Positions 37,414 to 46,757 of a stretch of DNA of 64,000 nt are shown piece by piece (positions within the stretch are counted from its first letter, which is position 1; every line of letters begins with the position of its first letter). Under the pieces are notes generated by a model. That model made no database searches. It was not told where the DNA came from and saw only the letters and a list, made by a program, of their open reading frames with translations. The position numbers and the translations under genes are program-made. Source of the stretch: Anaerolineales bacterium (GTDB lineage: Bacteria > Chloroflexota > Anaerolineae > JAAEKA01). Location of the stretch: contig JACKBI010000005.1 in NCBI GenBank assembly GCA_020634615.1, positions 124,001 to 188,000 of the forward strand, in the 5' to 3' direction.

Positions 37414-38016
37414 ATGGAGAACGTACTAGAAGCGCGCGTCCTGGGACGCATCCTGCGTGCCAGCACAGCTAGTTTTACCGCAGGCTGCCGGACGCTGGAA
37501 GCGGATCTGCCGGTTTTCGGCTCCCTGGTGCAGGCTGAACGCAGCGACGGGTCGGCCATCTACGGCCTGATCCACGACGTGCGGGTGGACGACGACCCCT
37601 TCGTGCGCCAACTGATCGCGGCCGGCGACCTGACCGACGAGTACGTGGAAGACCAGCGCCAGCGTCGTCAGGTTCCGGTGGAAGTAGTAGTCCTAGTGGT
37701 GGGTGGGCGCGGGCGGGATGGTCGCATCTTTCATGTGCTGCCACCGCAGCCGCCCACGACTCTGAGCTGGGTCGCGGTTTCGTCCGCGGACGAAGTGCGC
37801 CAGTTCGGTCAACAGTTGACCTTCATGCGCACCGTACTGAACGCCGTTGAAGCGCCCGGTGACGAACTGCTGGCGGCCGCGCTGCGCCAGATCGCCGCCG
37901 TGCAGGGCAGCAGCGACCTCGCTAACGCCTACCTGGTGCGGGCCGGCCAGGAACTGGCCCGACTGTTGGGCCGCGATCCCATGCGCCTGGACAGCATTTT
38001 GCAGCGGATGCGCTGA
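37414..38016 (+). CDS. Free-standing HAS-barrel-like protein of the HerA-NurA system
   Basis: The product has about 200 residues. The first half looks like a small beta-barrel (ARVLGRILRASTASFTAGCR then FGSLVQAERSDGSAIYGLIHDVRV) of the HAS type, known at the N-terminus of HerA and ATP synthases. The second half is helical. The start at ATG 37414 has GGAAGG eight bases upstream. A GTG at 37405 would overlap the nurA stop as GTGA and add three residues. Its position next to nurA suggests it contacts HerA or NurA. HerA (48417) carries its own barrel, so the system would have two. Family assignment is from pattern and context. Confidence 0.65.
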   Translation: MENVLEARVLGRILRASTASFTAGCRTLEADLPVFGSLVQAERSDGSAIYGLIHDVRVDDDPFVRQLIAAGDLTDEYVEDQRQRRQVPVEVVVLVVGGRGRDGRIFHVLPPQPPTTLSWVAVSSADEVRQFGQQLTFMRTVLNAVEAPGDELLAAALRQIAAVQGSSDLANAYLVRAGQELARLLGRDPMRLDSILQRMR

Positions 38017-38090
38017 GGAACTTCCATATAGTAGATGAATCAATTGCAGGAACAGTCAGACAATACATCGCAGAGCTGACCAAGAACGGC

Positions 38091-38357
38091 TTGCCGATTG
38101 ATTTTGCGGTTGTGTTCGGGTCTCAGGCACGCGACCGCTCCACTTCACTAAGCGACATTGACCTCCTAGTAGTGTCGCCGAAGTTCGACCAAAACCGCTT
38201 TCGTCAGGATGTCGATCTTCTTTGGCGCGTTGCTGCCCGCACCGACAGTCGTATTGAACCGATTGCTGTCGGTGTGCAACAGTTCGAGGAAGATGACAGC
38301 AGCGCCATCGTAGAAATTGCCCGGCGCGAAGGTCAGAAAGTCTATCCTGCGTTGTGA
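38091..38357 (+). CDS. MNT-type nucleotidyltransferase, start codon apparently lost
   Basis: The readable frame shows a minimal nucleotidyltransferase domain: FAVVFGSQARDRSTSLSDID then LLVVSP, which has the GSxAR and DxD motifs. It ends in DVDLLWRVAARTDSRIEPIA and a short tail. Such domains act alone or with HEPN toxins, often as AMPylating antitoxins. The frame is open back to 38028 and still looks coding (DESIAGTVRQYIAELTKNGL). GAGGA overlaps the previous stop and sits eight bases before an ATA where an ATG would be expected. The only canonical codon is TTG 38091, which would delete the first helix. The listed start is therefore provisional and the gene may be silent. I see no HEPN partner. 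Confidence 0.6.
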   Translation: MPIDFAVVFGSQARDRSTSLSDIDLLVVSPKFDQNRFRQDVDLLWRVAARTDSRIEPIAVGVQQFEEDDSSAIVEIARREGQKVYPAL

Positions 38358-38432
38358 ACCGTCCGAAGGAAAACATTGGCAAATGTTCGACATGGTTGCT
38401 GTCGGCGTGAACTGTGAAATCGGAATTTGCAT

Positions 38433-39320
38433 ATGAATCAACATCGCTGTTTGCCCTATGAAAACTCATTGCTCGTACGCACGTATTTCTCGACCTACCT
38501 GGAGCTGTTAGTGGCTGCACACGAAAACGCAAGTAGTGATATTGAAGGACGCTTTGTCAAGGCTGCATTTTCCCCTGAGGCTCTTGAAAGGCGTCTCCAA
38601 AGGATAGAGCATCTAGGTCTGACCTCAAGGATACTTGCGGAAGTGGGCGAAATTGGAGACCCAGTAGAACTCGACAGACGTCTCACGGATGTGTGGGCAG
38701 AGTTGCGCACGCTGGACCAGCTACTCAGGGAGGGATACACCGACATCGAAAAGGTGACCACAACTGCCGATTTCATAGCTCGTCGTGATAGTCAGAAGAC
38801 GGCGTTTCAGGTCACACATCTCCATAAGCTACTTGCGGTCGAAATCGAACGACGCAATCCTCCACATCTCCGAAACGAGTCAACCGTTGGGATGGTCGAT
38901 AGTGTCCACGAGCGGCTTGATAGCCCTGCGGGACACTTATTCTGGAGCAGAGTTGAGGAGAAGAATGGAAAGTTCGCCCGATGGACAACAGGAGGATGGA
39001 GTAGACGCATAGTTCTTGTGACTAACGAAGTCGGTTTTCAGGACACTTTGCAACGTCACATTGGATGCCAGCAAATCCGTGCGAGTATACATGACCTTCC
39101 GGTGATTAACATCGAGCAGTTCTTGTGGCTTCCAGATGATGGAAATGGTGCTTGGTTTCATGTGGGCGCAGCCATTCGAGAAACATTGTGTTGGGCTGAC
39201 TGGAAAGATGCACTGCCAAGTGATTACCTATCTGAAGTGGGCCAAAGTACGCTCCCAATTGAGAGAAGGCAAGTGGATATCGATAGTGATATTCCAAGTT
39301 GGCTCAAGGAGAGGAACTGA
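38433..39320 (+). CDS. Unknown protein, possible Mrr/PD-(D/E)xK-like fold
   Basis: The product has 295 residues and starts at ATG 38433 with a weak GGAA upstream; an in-frame TTG lies at 38427. The first 110 residues are helical. Then TTADFIARRDSQKTAFQVTH resembles the D...QxK/T core of Mrr-like nucleases, where Gln replaces the usual Glu. Later strands are RRIVLVTNEVGFQD and DLPVINIEQFLWLPDD. The match is weak and a nuclease role is a guess. This gene is visibly richer in A+T than the genes on either side. It is 30 bases upstream of the large helicase gene and probably starts the same transcript. Confidence 0.55.
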   Translation: MNQHRCLPYENSLLVRTYFSTYLELLVAAHENASSDIEGRFVKAAFSPEALERRLQRIEHLGLTSRILAEVGEIGDPVELDRRLTDVWAELRTLDQLLREGYTDIEKVTTTADFIARRDSQKTAFQVTHLHKLLAVEIERRNPPHLRNESTVGMVDSVHERLDSPAGHLFWSRVEEKNGKFARWTTGGWSRRIVLVTNEVGFQDTLQRHIGCQQIRASIHDLPVINIEQFLWLPDDGNGAWFHVGAAIRETLCWADWKDALPSDYLSEVGQSTLPIERRQVDIDSDIPSWLKERN

Positions 39321-39350
39321 GGTTTTGAGTCAACTCCAACGGACTTCGCC

Positions 39351-42300
39351 ATGAATGACCGATTCATCAACCCGATCACAGTGAGCTTTGAGCTACTGGA
39401 GCAGTACAAAGGCCTGGTACGCAGGAATCTGCGCAATGCCGGCCTGCAGGCAAGTGATGTCGACGAGATCATGTTTAGCCTTGATGTCGATCAGGGCTTG
39501 TTCCTGTCGCTCAACCGCAAGTATCAGACAGGCGACACATCCTTCCGGGAGTTCTGCGCCGCTCATGCGCTATCGCCTCACCTGTCGGATGCGCTAGGCT
39601 GGGCCGAGAAGCGCCACCTCTATATACACCAGGAGACCGCGATTCACTCGATCCTCGCCGGAATCGCGACTGTAGTTTCCACGGGCACTGGATCAGGTAA
39701 GACCGAGACTTTTCTCATTCCCATCCTCGACTACTGCTTGAAGCATCCAGGTCTGGGTGTCAAAGCGCTCATCATCTATCCCATGAACGCACTGGCCAAC
39801 GACCAGATCCGGCGCATCGAGACAGCCGTGACCTATCTTGTACAGGAGGTATCCGGTCTGTCCCTGACATGCGGGCTCTTCACTGGGTCCACCTCGGAAG
39901 AGACGAGGAACGCCATCCGCCGCCAACCGCCAGATATCCTGATCACGAACTACGTGATGCTGGATTGGATGCTCATGCGCTCAAGCGATGGCCCGATCTT
40001 CGAAGCTTCCAGGGAGACGCTTCATTTCATTGTACTGGATGAGCTACATACCTATCGCGGCAACAAGGCAACGCATCTCAAGTACCTCTTGGCACGCCTC
40101 AAAGCTCGCCTAGGCCGTCAGCCTATTCAGATAGGGACCAGCGCTACATTGCGTTCACATGACGCTGTCGGTGCCGACTCGGAACGATTGAACAGGTACA
40201 TCCGGTCTGTACTAGATGTGACGGAATACACCTTCGTTGCGCCTTGCTATGAGGTCGAGCCCGTCGATGCTCCTGAGAACGCCGTGTTACCCTTGCCCAT
40301 TTCTGGTGAGCACCTGGGGTGGGCCATGGAAGTGGATATCGATGCCGGCCTGCGGAATCTAGGTTGCCTGCTGGGCCAATCCTACTCAACCTGGGATTTG
40401 GGAAGTGAGTCCATAGAGGGATCCCGACTCTATCAAGACCTACGCCATAACGCCTTTGTTCAGGCGGTTCGCCGATCGTTGAGCGACAACGGCGCGCAGA
40501 GCTTTACAGACCTGGCACGGCTGCTCCACACTCTGCTACCTAACACCTACCCTGCGAACGCAGTAGAGGATTTGGCAAAGGCTTACTTGAGCGCCATAGC
40601 TTTTGTCAACTGGCAGGCAGAAACGGCCGGTACTCCGCTGCTGGACTTTAGGGCCCATTTGTTTGTCAGGCAGGTGGGAGGCCATCTTAAGCGCTGTATC
40701 AAATGCCGGCGCTATCACTCTGGCAGCCAGGAGCACTGTCAAGACTGTGGTTTCCCCCTGTTCTACGTCTATCAGGGAGATGTACGTTACTGCATTGGCA
40801 AGGTGGCGGGCAACCGGCTCCACTGGGACCTGAGGCAGAGCTCTGACACCCACAAGAAAGCCTTCTACGTGCTGATTACGGTGGATCCGAACGAGGAGGA
40901 TTCTGCAGATGGCCTTACCTTCCAAGATGCACTTCAGCTTGGTCGCCAGGAGATCGTGTTGAAGTACGATGTCTACGGCCAACTCCGACTGCAGCATCTG
41001 CCAGTACGAGACTACGCCGGCGTGACGGCCGATCTGATACCGCTTGTAGACTCTCGCCAGCCTAGTGAGTACCTGCATTGCATTGTCAAGAGCATTCTCG
41101 ATTTCGAGCCACCGCGCCGCAAGCAGTTGCTGGCCTTCATTGATAACAGGGAACGCGCGGGTCGCTATGCAGCGGCTCTTCAGGACGAGTTTGCCAGCCA
41201 GTTTCTCTGGGAGTTCCTCAAGCTTTCCTATCCTGAAGGCAGAATCATGGATCCGATAGACGCACTTGAGCTATTCCACCGTTGTATACCTCCAAATGAA
41301 GAGTTATCTCCAGTTGAGCAGGGCCTCTTTGCAGAGATGGATCTTTGGTTCTGGCGTTCCATCAGCACGCCTCCGCGGTTGTATGTAAGCGGTCATGATG
41401 CCCTGGTGTTGAATAATCCAGATAGATTCGACGAGTTTGATCTGAAGTTGCTGGACATTTTCCTGGCTGAACGGGCCATCCTCAAGCCGGAGCTGGAGGA
41501 GCAGGCGCACAGTCAATACATCCGCTTCCGCAAGTATCTGGCTATGGATCGGATGGGCATTCACTTTGAAGATGGCCACGGATCGAAGCACGCTGGTTAT
41601 GGCAGCATTTCACTAGCAGAGCAGGCTCAGGAATATCGGGACTTTGTCTTGGCGCACGGCGCATCGCGCATCCGGCAGGGCATCCAGGCCTTGGCTGAAC
41701 GGGGCGTTGTCCGGCAGGCCGTCACGCCCGACGACAAGACTCACTACTACCTTGATCCGCACGAACTCCACCTCGAGGTACCTACTTCCGCCTTCCGCGG
41801 TTATGACCAGATCAAGGAACGGTTCCTGCTAACCAGCCAGGTACATAGCTCAGAAGTGAAAGATCAAGAACGCATCGATCGAGAGCACGCCTTCAAAGCA
41901 GGAACCCTCAATTGTCTGGTTGCCACGCCGACGCTGGAGATGGGTATCGACATCGGGCAGCTTCAGAACGTATTGATGATCGGTGCACCGCCGGTGCCAT
42001 CCAACTATGCCCAGCGCGCTGGACGAGCTGGCCGTGGGCAGAAAGGCAACTTTGCCTTGTTGGTGACTTTCTGCCAAGAAGACAGCGATCATGACATGTA
42101 CTTCTTCACCAGGCCCAAGCAGATGATCGATGGCGTGATAAGTCCACCGACGCTCAACCCTACCAACCTGGAAATCGTCAAAAAACACGCCAACGCTTGG
42201 GCGTTGGCAGGACATGTAGACAGTTTGGCTACCTTGCGGAGTTTCTGTACCGCCTTCGACGGCACTAGCCTTACCGAGCTCAACGCTATCCAACCGGTAT

Positions 42301-43664
42301 TCCGCAGCATTCCGGTTGCATGGGATTATCTACGGAATGAGTTTGGCGGGCGGTTACAGCGGGAGGTGGCGCAGATCACAGGATATCCGCTCCGAACCCT
42401 CTACGCCAACGGCTTCCTGCCTGATTACTCCTTCCGGCGCGACCAGGTTCTTCTGGTCGAAGCTGAACAAGCGAAATTGGCCGCAGTGAGCGGCGAAAGC
42501 GCGTTAGCGGAATTCGCACTCTCAGAACGCGAACCCGAGCTGGCGTACACTGCGCTGGCGCCGGGAGAGGAGCTTTTTGTAGCAGGAGACGCCTACACGG
42601 TGACGCCTGCTGGTGAGTACCGCAAGATTGAGGTCAGTGAGACCGAGCCTGTCCGGAGTTACATTTGGCTGTCAGCTGAGAGGCAAGTTCGTCTCGCCCG
42701 AAAACACAAGGAATATCGCAAATATGACCGCCTTCTGCGGTTCTCCAATGATCAGCCCTACGTAGATAAGAGGAAAGTTCTGGACATCGCTTATCATCCG
42801 CTATGCCGGTTCGTGCTCCTCAATCGCGGTTTCTATGACCCCAGTGGCCTCAGGCGGTTTGAGGATGAACGGGGGAGTTTCTCTATAGGCTATGAGCTCT
42901 ATCGCGAGGCTGTGCTTCTGCGCTTCGACAGCCTGGTTTGCCATTCCGAAACGCTCTACCTCAGCATCCTTTCTGCGCTGGAACGGACAATCAGCGATCG
43001 CTATCAACTGGACCACGGCGATATTGGGCTGCTCATCGGCGTGGAACCTGAGCCTGCAGACCCAGAAGATAGGCCGCATGTGTATGTGGCTATCTATGAC
43101 AAGAGTGGCAACGGCAATGTCCCCCTGAGGAAAGTGTACGATCAATTCGACGAGGTTGTTGCTGAGAGCTATCATGCCATGCTGGCTTGTCAGGGCAGCG
43201 CCGGCAATCCGTGTGACAACGGCTGCTATCTCTGCTTGCGCAGTCCAGGAACTCGTCACTTCACGGCCAGCGTAGACAAGAAGAGCGCACTGATGTTCAC
43301 CGGGTACCTTTTGGGCCACGGCCGTTTCGTGCCTTCCATCCCACCCTATCAGCCACCTGCTGTGCAGTCTGATCTCGTCCTGCGACTAAGTCAGGAAGGC
43401 AGCAGATTTACTGTGATCGGTCCGGGCGGCGTTTACAGCGCTGATGCGGGCGAGAACCAAAACAGCACGGTGTTCGATCTGCTGAATCGCGCTGCTCAGG
43501 CAGAGTATCGTGAGGGAATGCAGGGGCTGAAGCTAATCGCCAAAGGATATTGGGTTGATGCAATCAACCAAGGGCAGGTCAAAAAGGGCAGAGAGGCATT
43601 TGCTAGGCTTCAATTCAACCTTCTTCGCTTCCAGAGTGTTGTCGCCGAAAGCCCCAAGTTATGA
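39351..43664 (+). CDS. Large DEAD/DEAH-type helicase with DUF1998-like C-terminal Cys cluster
   Basis: The product has 1437 residues. Residues 95-270 form the first RecA domain: STGTGSGKTETF (Walker A, about 110-121), IYPMNALANDQIRR (Ia), VLDELHTYRG (II, DELH at 230-233) and GTSATL (III). Cys449, 452, 463 and 466 form an inserted CxxC...CxxC zinc ribbon. The second RecA domain has VATPTLEMGIDIGQL and PSNYAQRAGRAGRGQKGNFA (motifs V and VI). The C-terminus has CQGSAGNPCDNGCYLCL (about 1280-1296), the DUF1998 cluster. YprA/MrfA repair helicases and DISARM DrmA/DrmB share these parts. It starts a chain of coupled genes and overlaps the next by ATGA. Confidence 0.9.
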   Translation: MNDRFINPITVSFELLEQYKGLVRRNLRNAGLQASDVDEIMFSLDVDQGLFLSLNRKYQTGDTSFREFCAAHALSPHLSDALGWAEKRHLYIHQETAIHSILAGIATVVSTGTGSGKTETFLIPILDYCLKHPGLGVKALIIYPMNALANDQIRRIETAVTYLVQEVSGLSLTCGLFTGSTSEETRNAIRRQPPDILITNYVMLDWMLMRSSDGPIFEASRETLHFIVLDELHTYRGNKATHLKYLLARLKARLGRQPIQIGTSATLRSHDAVGADSERLNRYIRSVLDVTEYTFVAPCYEVEPVDAPENAVLPLPISGEHLGWAMEVDIDAGLRNLGCLLGQSYSTWDLGSESIEGSRLYQDLRHNAFVQAVRRSLSDNGAQSFTDLARLLHTLLPNTYPANAVEDLAKAYLSAIAFVNWQAETAGTPLLDFRAHLFVRQVGGHLKRCIKCRRYHSGSQEHCQDCGFPLFYVYQGDVRYCIGKVAGNRLHWDLRQSSDTHKKAFYVLITVDPNEEDSADGLTFQDALQLGRQEIVLKYDVYGQLRLQHLPVRDYAGVTADLIPLVDSRQPSEYLHCIVKSILDFEPPRRKQLLAFIDNRERAGRYAAALQDEFASQFLWEFLKLSYPEGRIMDPIDALELFHRCIPPNEELSPVEQGLFAEMDLWFWRSISTPPRLYVSGHDALVLNNPDRFDEFDLKLLDIFLAERAILKPELEEQAHSQYIRFRKYLAMDRMGIHFEDGHGSKHAGYGSISLAEQAQEYRDFVLAHGASRIRQGIQALAERGVVRQAVTPDDKTHYYLDPHELHLEVPTSAFRGYDQIKERFLLTSQVHSSEVKDQERIDREHAFKAGTLNCLVATPTLEMGIDIGQLQNVLMIGAPPVPSNYAQRAGRAGRGQKGNFALLVTFCQEDSDHDMYFFTRPKQMIDGVISPPTLNPTNLEIVKKHANAWALAGHVDSLATLRSFCTAFDGTSLTELNAIQPVFRSIPVAWDYLRNEFGGRLQREVAQITGYPLRTLYANGFLPDYSFRRDQVLLVEAEQAKLAAVSGESALAEFALSEREPELAYTALAPGEELFVAGDAYTVTPAGEYRKIEVSETEPVRSYIWLSAERQVRLARKHKEYRKYDRLLRFSNDQPYVDKRKVLDIAYHPLCRFVLLNRGFYDPSGLRRFEDERGSFSIGYELYREAVLLRFDSLVCHSETLYLSILSALERTISDRYQLDHGDIGLLIGVEPEPADPEDRPHVYVAIYDKSGNGNVPLRKVYDQFDEVVAESYHAMLACQGSAGNPCDNGCYLCLRSPGTRHFTASVDKKSALMFTGYLLGHGRFVPSIPPYQPPAVQSDLVLRLSQEGSRFTVIGPGGVYSADAGENQNSTVFDLLNRAAQAEYREGMQGLKLIAKGYWVDAINQGQVKKGREAFARLQFNLLRFQSVVAESPKL

Positions 43665-45580
43665 GATGCCAACTGATCCAGACGACCCAAATCGCCGATC
43701 ACAACAGAGGCGAGCGCGAAATGCTGGCATGGTTGAAAAACGTGCCGGAAGATTGCTACGTCTATCGAGAACTCCAGATTACTGAGACCCTTGAACGGCG
43801 CATGAAAGGCTACCAGAAGAAGAAACCTGACTTCGTCGTGGTCAGCCCCGCAGTTGGCTTGGTGTCGATTGAGGTCAAGGACTGGAACCTTGAATCGAAC
43901 ACGTACCAATGGCAAGACCAGTACAAGATTGTCAAGCGAGACCGTGACGGCAGCGAGACCCGGATCGACAACCCTACCGCGCAGGCCGAAGCCTACCGAA
44001 ATGCCTTCATAGAGCTGATCTCCGACATCGGGGTGTTTGTCACCTCCATCGTTGCGTTCCCACGCGTGTCGAGGGTTGGCTTCCTGAACAAGCTTGAGAA
44101 CGTGCATGTCTTGCGCAATCCTCAAACCAGATTCTACTTGGATCTCGATGCAACCCTGTTCAGGGATGACCTAGATGAGTTCGCAGCTCGACCAGAGGCT
44201 CTACTGCAGCGGATCGTCCAGAGACACCCTAAGTTCTTTCAAGCATCTGCCAAAGGTATCGAACGGGTACATGAGCGGCTAATGCCCAGTTCCTTCAGGA
44301 TTGGCGACTTCACTGATCGGCAGCGGCACCGCAACCGCCTCAGAGTCCTTTCCGAGGAGCAACAAGCCTGGGTATTCGGTTTGGAAGGCCGCAAGAACTA
44401 CCTCCTCGACGTCGCTGGCAGCGGCAAGACCAACGTGCTGATCTCGCGGGCGATTCACACGGTCAAGCAGGCCGGGCGGGCGGTTCCACCGAGGGTCTTG
44501 CTTACCACTTACAACCGCAACCTGGAGACCAACATCAAGCGCATCTTCGAGCACAAGATCGTTGACGATCCGGAAGGCGCGTATCTTCGGGACGCGATCG
44601 CTGTCCACTGCGTTCCTGCGCTCATGGAGCTAATCGTGATGTGCTATTACGGTCTCGCAAGCATCGCCAGCTACCAAGTGGCCGATGAGTCTCCAAAGGC
44701 ATACGAAGACCGCCTCCGCAAAGATGTGCGCGACATTTTGGTAGCGGAGCCAGACGTGTTTCGCGCATATGATCATGTCTTCATCGACGAGATCCAGGAT
44801 TTTGATGACCTGTTCCTGCAGGTAACGGCTCATCTCTGTCGATCGCGCAGATTCTTTTTTGTAGGCGACATCGGCCAGAAGATCTACGAGCGCGAGCACA
44901 ACCTAGCACGTCTGGGGTTTCTCACCGAGCATGTGGAGTTGAAGAAGAGTTACAAGATGTATCGCACCCCGCGCTACATCGCAGAGCTTGCCACGACGTT
45001 CATTCTGAGTGACCCTGGATGCAGACGGGAGTTCAGCGAGCACGGCTACACGGAGACCTTCAAATACCCAAACAAACTGGCCCATGTCGCCGAGCTGAGT
45101 CGGTCGCCCCATCCTATCCAGGAAGTCGTGGCGCGGGTGAAGGACCTACTGGCTGGGCCGTGGACCGAAGAGAACATCATGATCATCACCTCGCAGGATC
45201 GGCTCTCTGAGCTGGAACAAGCGGTCACAGCATCAGGGATCCGGTGCTCGGTGGGCGAGACCGAGCAAGATCCCGCGTTGACGTTGGTCGACTTCATGAA
45301 CGTCAAGGGTCTCGAAAAAGAGATGGTGTTTGTATTCGGTATCGAGGACCTATACCACCGCAGCTGCCCGGCTGCATTGTTCGACAGCGAGGACGACAGG
45401 CGGCGCAAAGAGCGTCTTTCGCGCCGAAAGGTGTATGTGGCATTGACGCGGTCGTTGGAAGAGCTGATGATCTACTACCAGGACCCGCAGAACCGTTTTG
45501 TGGCAGAGCTTCTCTGGATCAACCGCGATATCGTGAAACGGCGTCAAGGTGCTGGCCATGGCTTACAAGTTCCAGGATGA
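43661..45580 (+). CDS. NERD-nuclease/UvrD-type helicase fusion
   Basis: The product has 639 residues. The N-terminal NERD domain has a PD-(D/E)xK core: KPDFVVVSPAVGLVSIEVKD, with Asp57, Glu71 and Lys73, so it is predicted to cut DNA or RNA. The superfamily-1 helicase follows: LLDVAGSGKTNVLISRA (Walker A, 251-258), HVFIDEIQDFDD (motif II), FVGDIGQKIYE (III), DFMNVKGLEKEMVFVFG (V) and VYVALTRSLEELMI (VI). The start overlaps the previous stop as ATGA. Such fusions occur in defence islands and phage-related repair. It should be able to move along and cleave nucleic acid, but the substrate is unknown. Confidence 0.9.
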   Translation: MRCQLIQTTQIADHNRGEREMLAWLKNVPEDCYVYRELQITETLERRMKGYQKKKPDFVVVSPAVGLVSIEVKDWNLESNTYQWQDQYKIVKRDRDGSETRIDNPTAQAEAYRNAFIELISDIGVFVTSIVAFPRVSRVGFLNKLENVHVLRNPQTRFYLDLDATLFRDDLDEFAARPEALLQRIVQRHPKFFQASAKGIERVHERLMPSSFRIGDFTDRQRHRNRLRVLSEEQQAWVFGLEGRKNYLLDVAGSGKTNVLISRAIHTVKQAGRAVPPRVLLTTYNRNLETNIKRIFEHKIVDDPEGAYLRDAIAVHCVPALMELIVMCYYGLASIASYQVADESPKAYEDRLRKDVRDILVAEPDVFRAYDHVFIDEIQDFDDLFLQVTAHLCRSRRFFFVGDIGQKIYEREHNLARLGFLTEHVELKKSYKMYRTPRYIAELATTFILSDPGCRREFSEHGYTETFKYPNKLAHVAELSRSPHPIQEVVARVKDLLAGPWTEENIMIITSQDRLSELEQAVTASGIRCSVGETEQDPALTLVDFMNVKGLEKEMVFVFGIEDLYHRSCPAALFDSEDDRRRKERLSRRKVYVALTRSLEELMIYYQDPQNRFVAELLWINRDIVKRRQGAGHGLQVPG

Positions 45581-46757
45581 GCTGACCCAACGAGCCGAGC
45601 AGTTCATCGCTTCCTTGCGGCAAGCCGGGATCGATGGGGCGACACTCCCGAATTCCTTTCGGAATTATTCGGTCAAAGTCTCCATTCGCAAGGCTGGTCA
45701 GTTCTTCGGCAATGCAAACCTCTTCTACAGTCCCACAAAGGATCGATTCAGCCTCAAGACGCACGAGTTGAAAGATGCCTCCATCGTGCCCGACTTGGAA
45801 CGAAGCTGGAACCAAATCGATTTTACCGACTCTACCGCCGACACGAAGCCCGTTGGCGTCGCGCCACATGGCCTTCAAGTGTACGTGGATGGCTCATTCA
45901 TCGATGGCAAGATCGGCTATGCTTTCGTGGTTCTTCAGGATGGCGGAGTAGCCCATGAGCACTGTGGCCAGGTTCAGGACGACTGGCTGCTGGACATGCA
46001 CCAGGTCGGCGGCGAGATCAAAGCAGTGTTGGAGGGCGTCGCCTGGTGCGCTGCGCGCGGCATTACGGCAGCGACCGTCTGCTACGACTATGCGGGCATC
46101 GAGCACTGGATCACCGGCCACTGGACCGCCGCCAAGCTGGCGACCAGGCGCTACGTCCAACTGGCGGCGGAATGGCCGGTCGCAGTTCGATGGCGCAAGG
46201 TGCAAAGCCACAGCGGCGACCGCTGGAACGACTACGTGGACAGGCTGGCCGGCCAGGGCGCGCGCCAGGATGCGGCGGCCCAGAATCCCACGGCCGTGAT
46301 CCTGGAAAAGGCAAACCAGTTCGCCAGTCTCTTGCGGGGCCAGGGCGTCGCGTGCAGCGTCTCCGGGATCATGAACGGCCAGTACGTGCGTATCAGCTTC
46401 GGCGCCGCAATCGGCGCATTGGACATCTACAACAGCAAGAATCGGCCGTTGAACAAGCCCGACCTGCGCGGCTTCGCCGACGCCGGGGCTGCTGAGCGGC
46501 TGGAGCGGCAGTGGCAGGCTTTCCTGGCCGGTGACGCCCCGGCGCCTCCGGCGCCGGACGTGTTGGCCGAGGCAACCTACTACTGGCAGGTGCTGCAACC
46601 GTATCAGGGCCACGATTTCGACTTCGTCGAGCTGGCCGACGCGCTGGAGCGTGCATGCAGGATGCTGGACAGGCCGAATCCACTGGACGAGGCGGCGCGC
46701 TACGATTTTCCGGCCCTGCATGCTCTATTGGCTCGGCTGCAGAAGGAACAGCTATGA
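45558..46757 (+). CDS. RNase HI domain flanked by two copies of an unknown domain
   Basis: The product has 399 residues. An RNase H1 fold covers about 105-235 with the four catalytic residues: VYVDGSFIDG (Asp111), GGEIKAVLEGV (Glu153), CYDYAGIEHW (Asp177) and HSGDRWNDYVDRLA (Asp225). It should cut the RNA of RNA-DNA hybrids. Residues 9-84 and 250-320 resemble each other: QFIASLRQAGI against QFASLLRGQGV, then a VxIS strand, an NxxxxYxS or DIYNS stretch, and LERSW against LERQW. This points to a duplicated nucleic-acid-binding domain on both sides of the nuclease. The start at 45558 has AAGG eight bases upstream and lies inside the end of the NERD gene. The stop overlaps the next gene as ATGA. 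Confidence 0.85.
   Translation: MAYKFQDELTQRAEQFIASLRQAGIDGATLPNSFRNYSVKVSIRKAGQFFGNANLFYSPTKDRFSLKTHELKDASIVPDLERSWNQIDFTDSTADTKPVGVAPHGLQVYVDGSFIDGKIGYAFVVLQDGGVAHEHCGQVQDDWLLDMHQVGGEIKAVLEGVAWCAARGITAATVCYDYAGIEHWITGHWTAAKLATRRYVQLAAEWPVAVRWRKVQSHSGDRWNDYVDRLAGQGARQDAAAQNPTAVILEKANQFASLLRGQGVACSVSGIMNGQYVRISFGAAIGALDIYNSKNRPLNKPDLRGFADAGAAERLERQWQAFLAGDAPAPPAPDVLAEATYYWQVLQPYQGHDFDFVELADALERACRMLDRPNPLDEAARYDFPALHALLARLQKEQL

Noticed and set aside
38433..39320. HEPN toxin partner for the nucleotidyltransferase
   Set aside because: The protein lacks the Rx4-6H motif and is much longer than HEPN partners.
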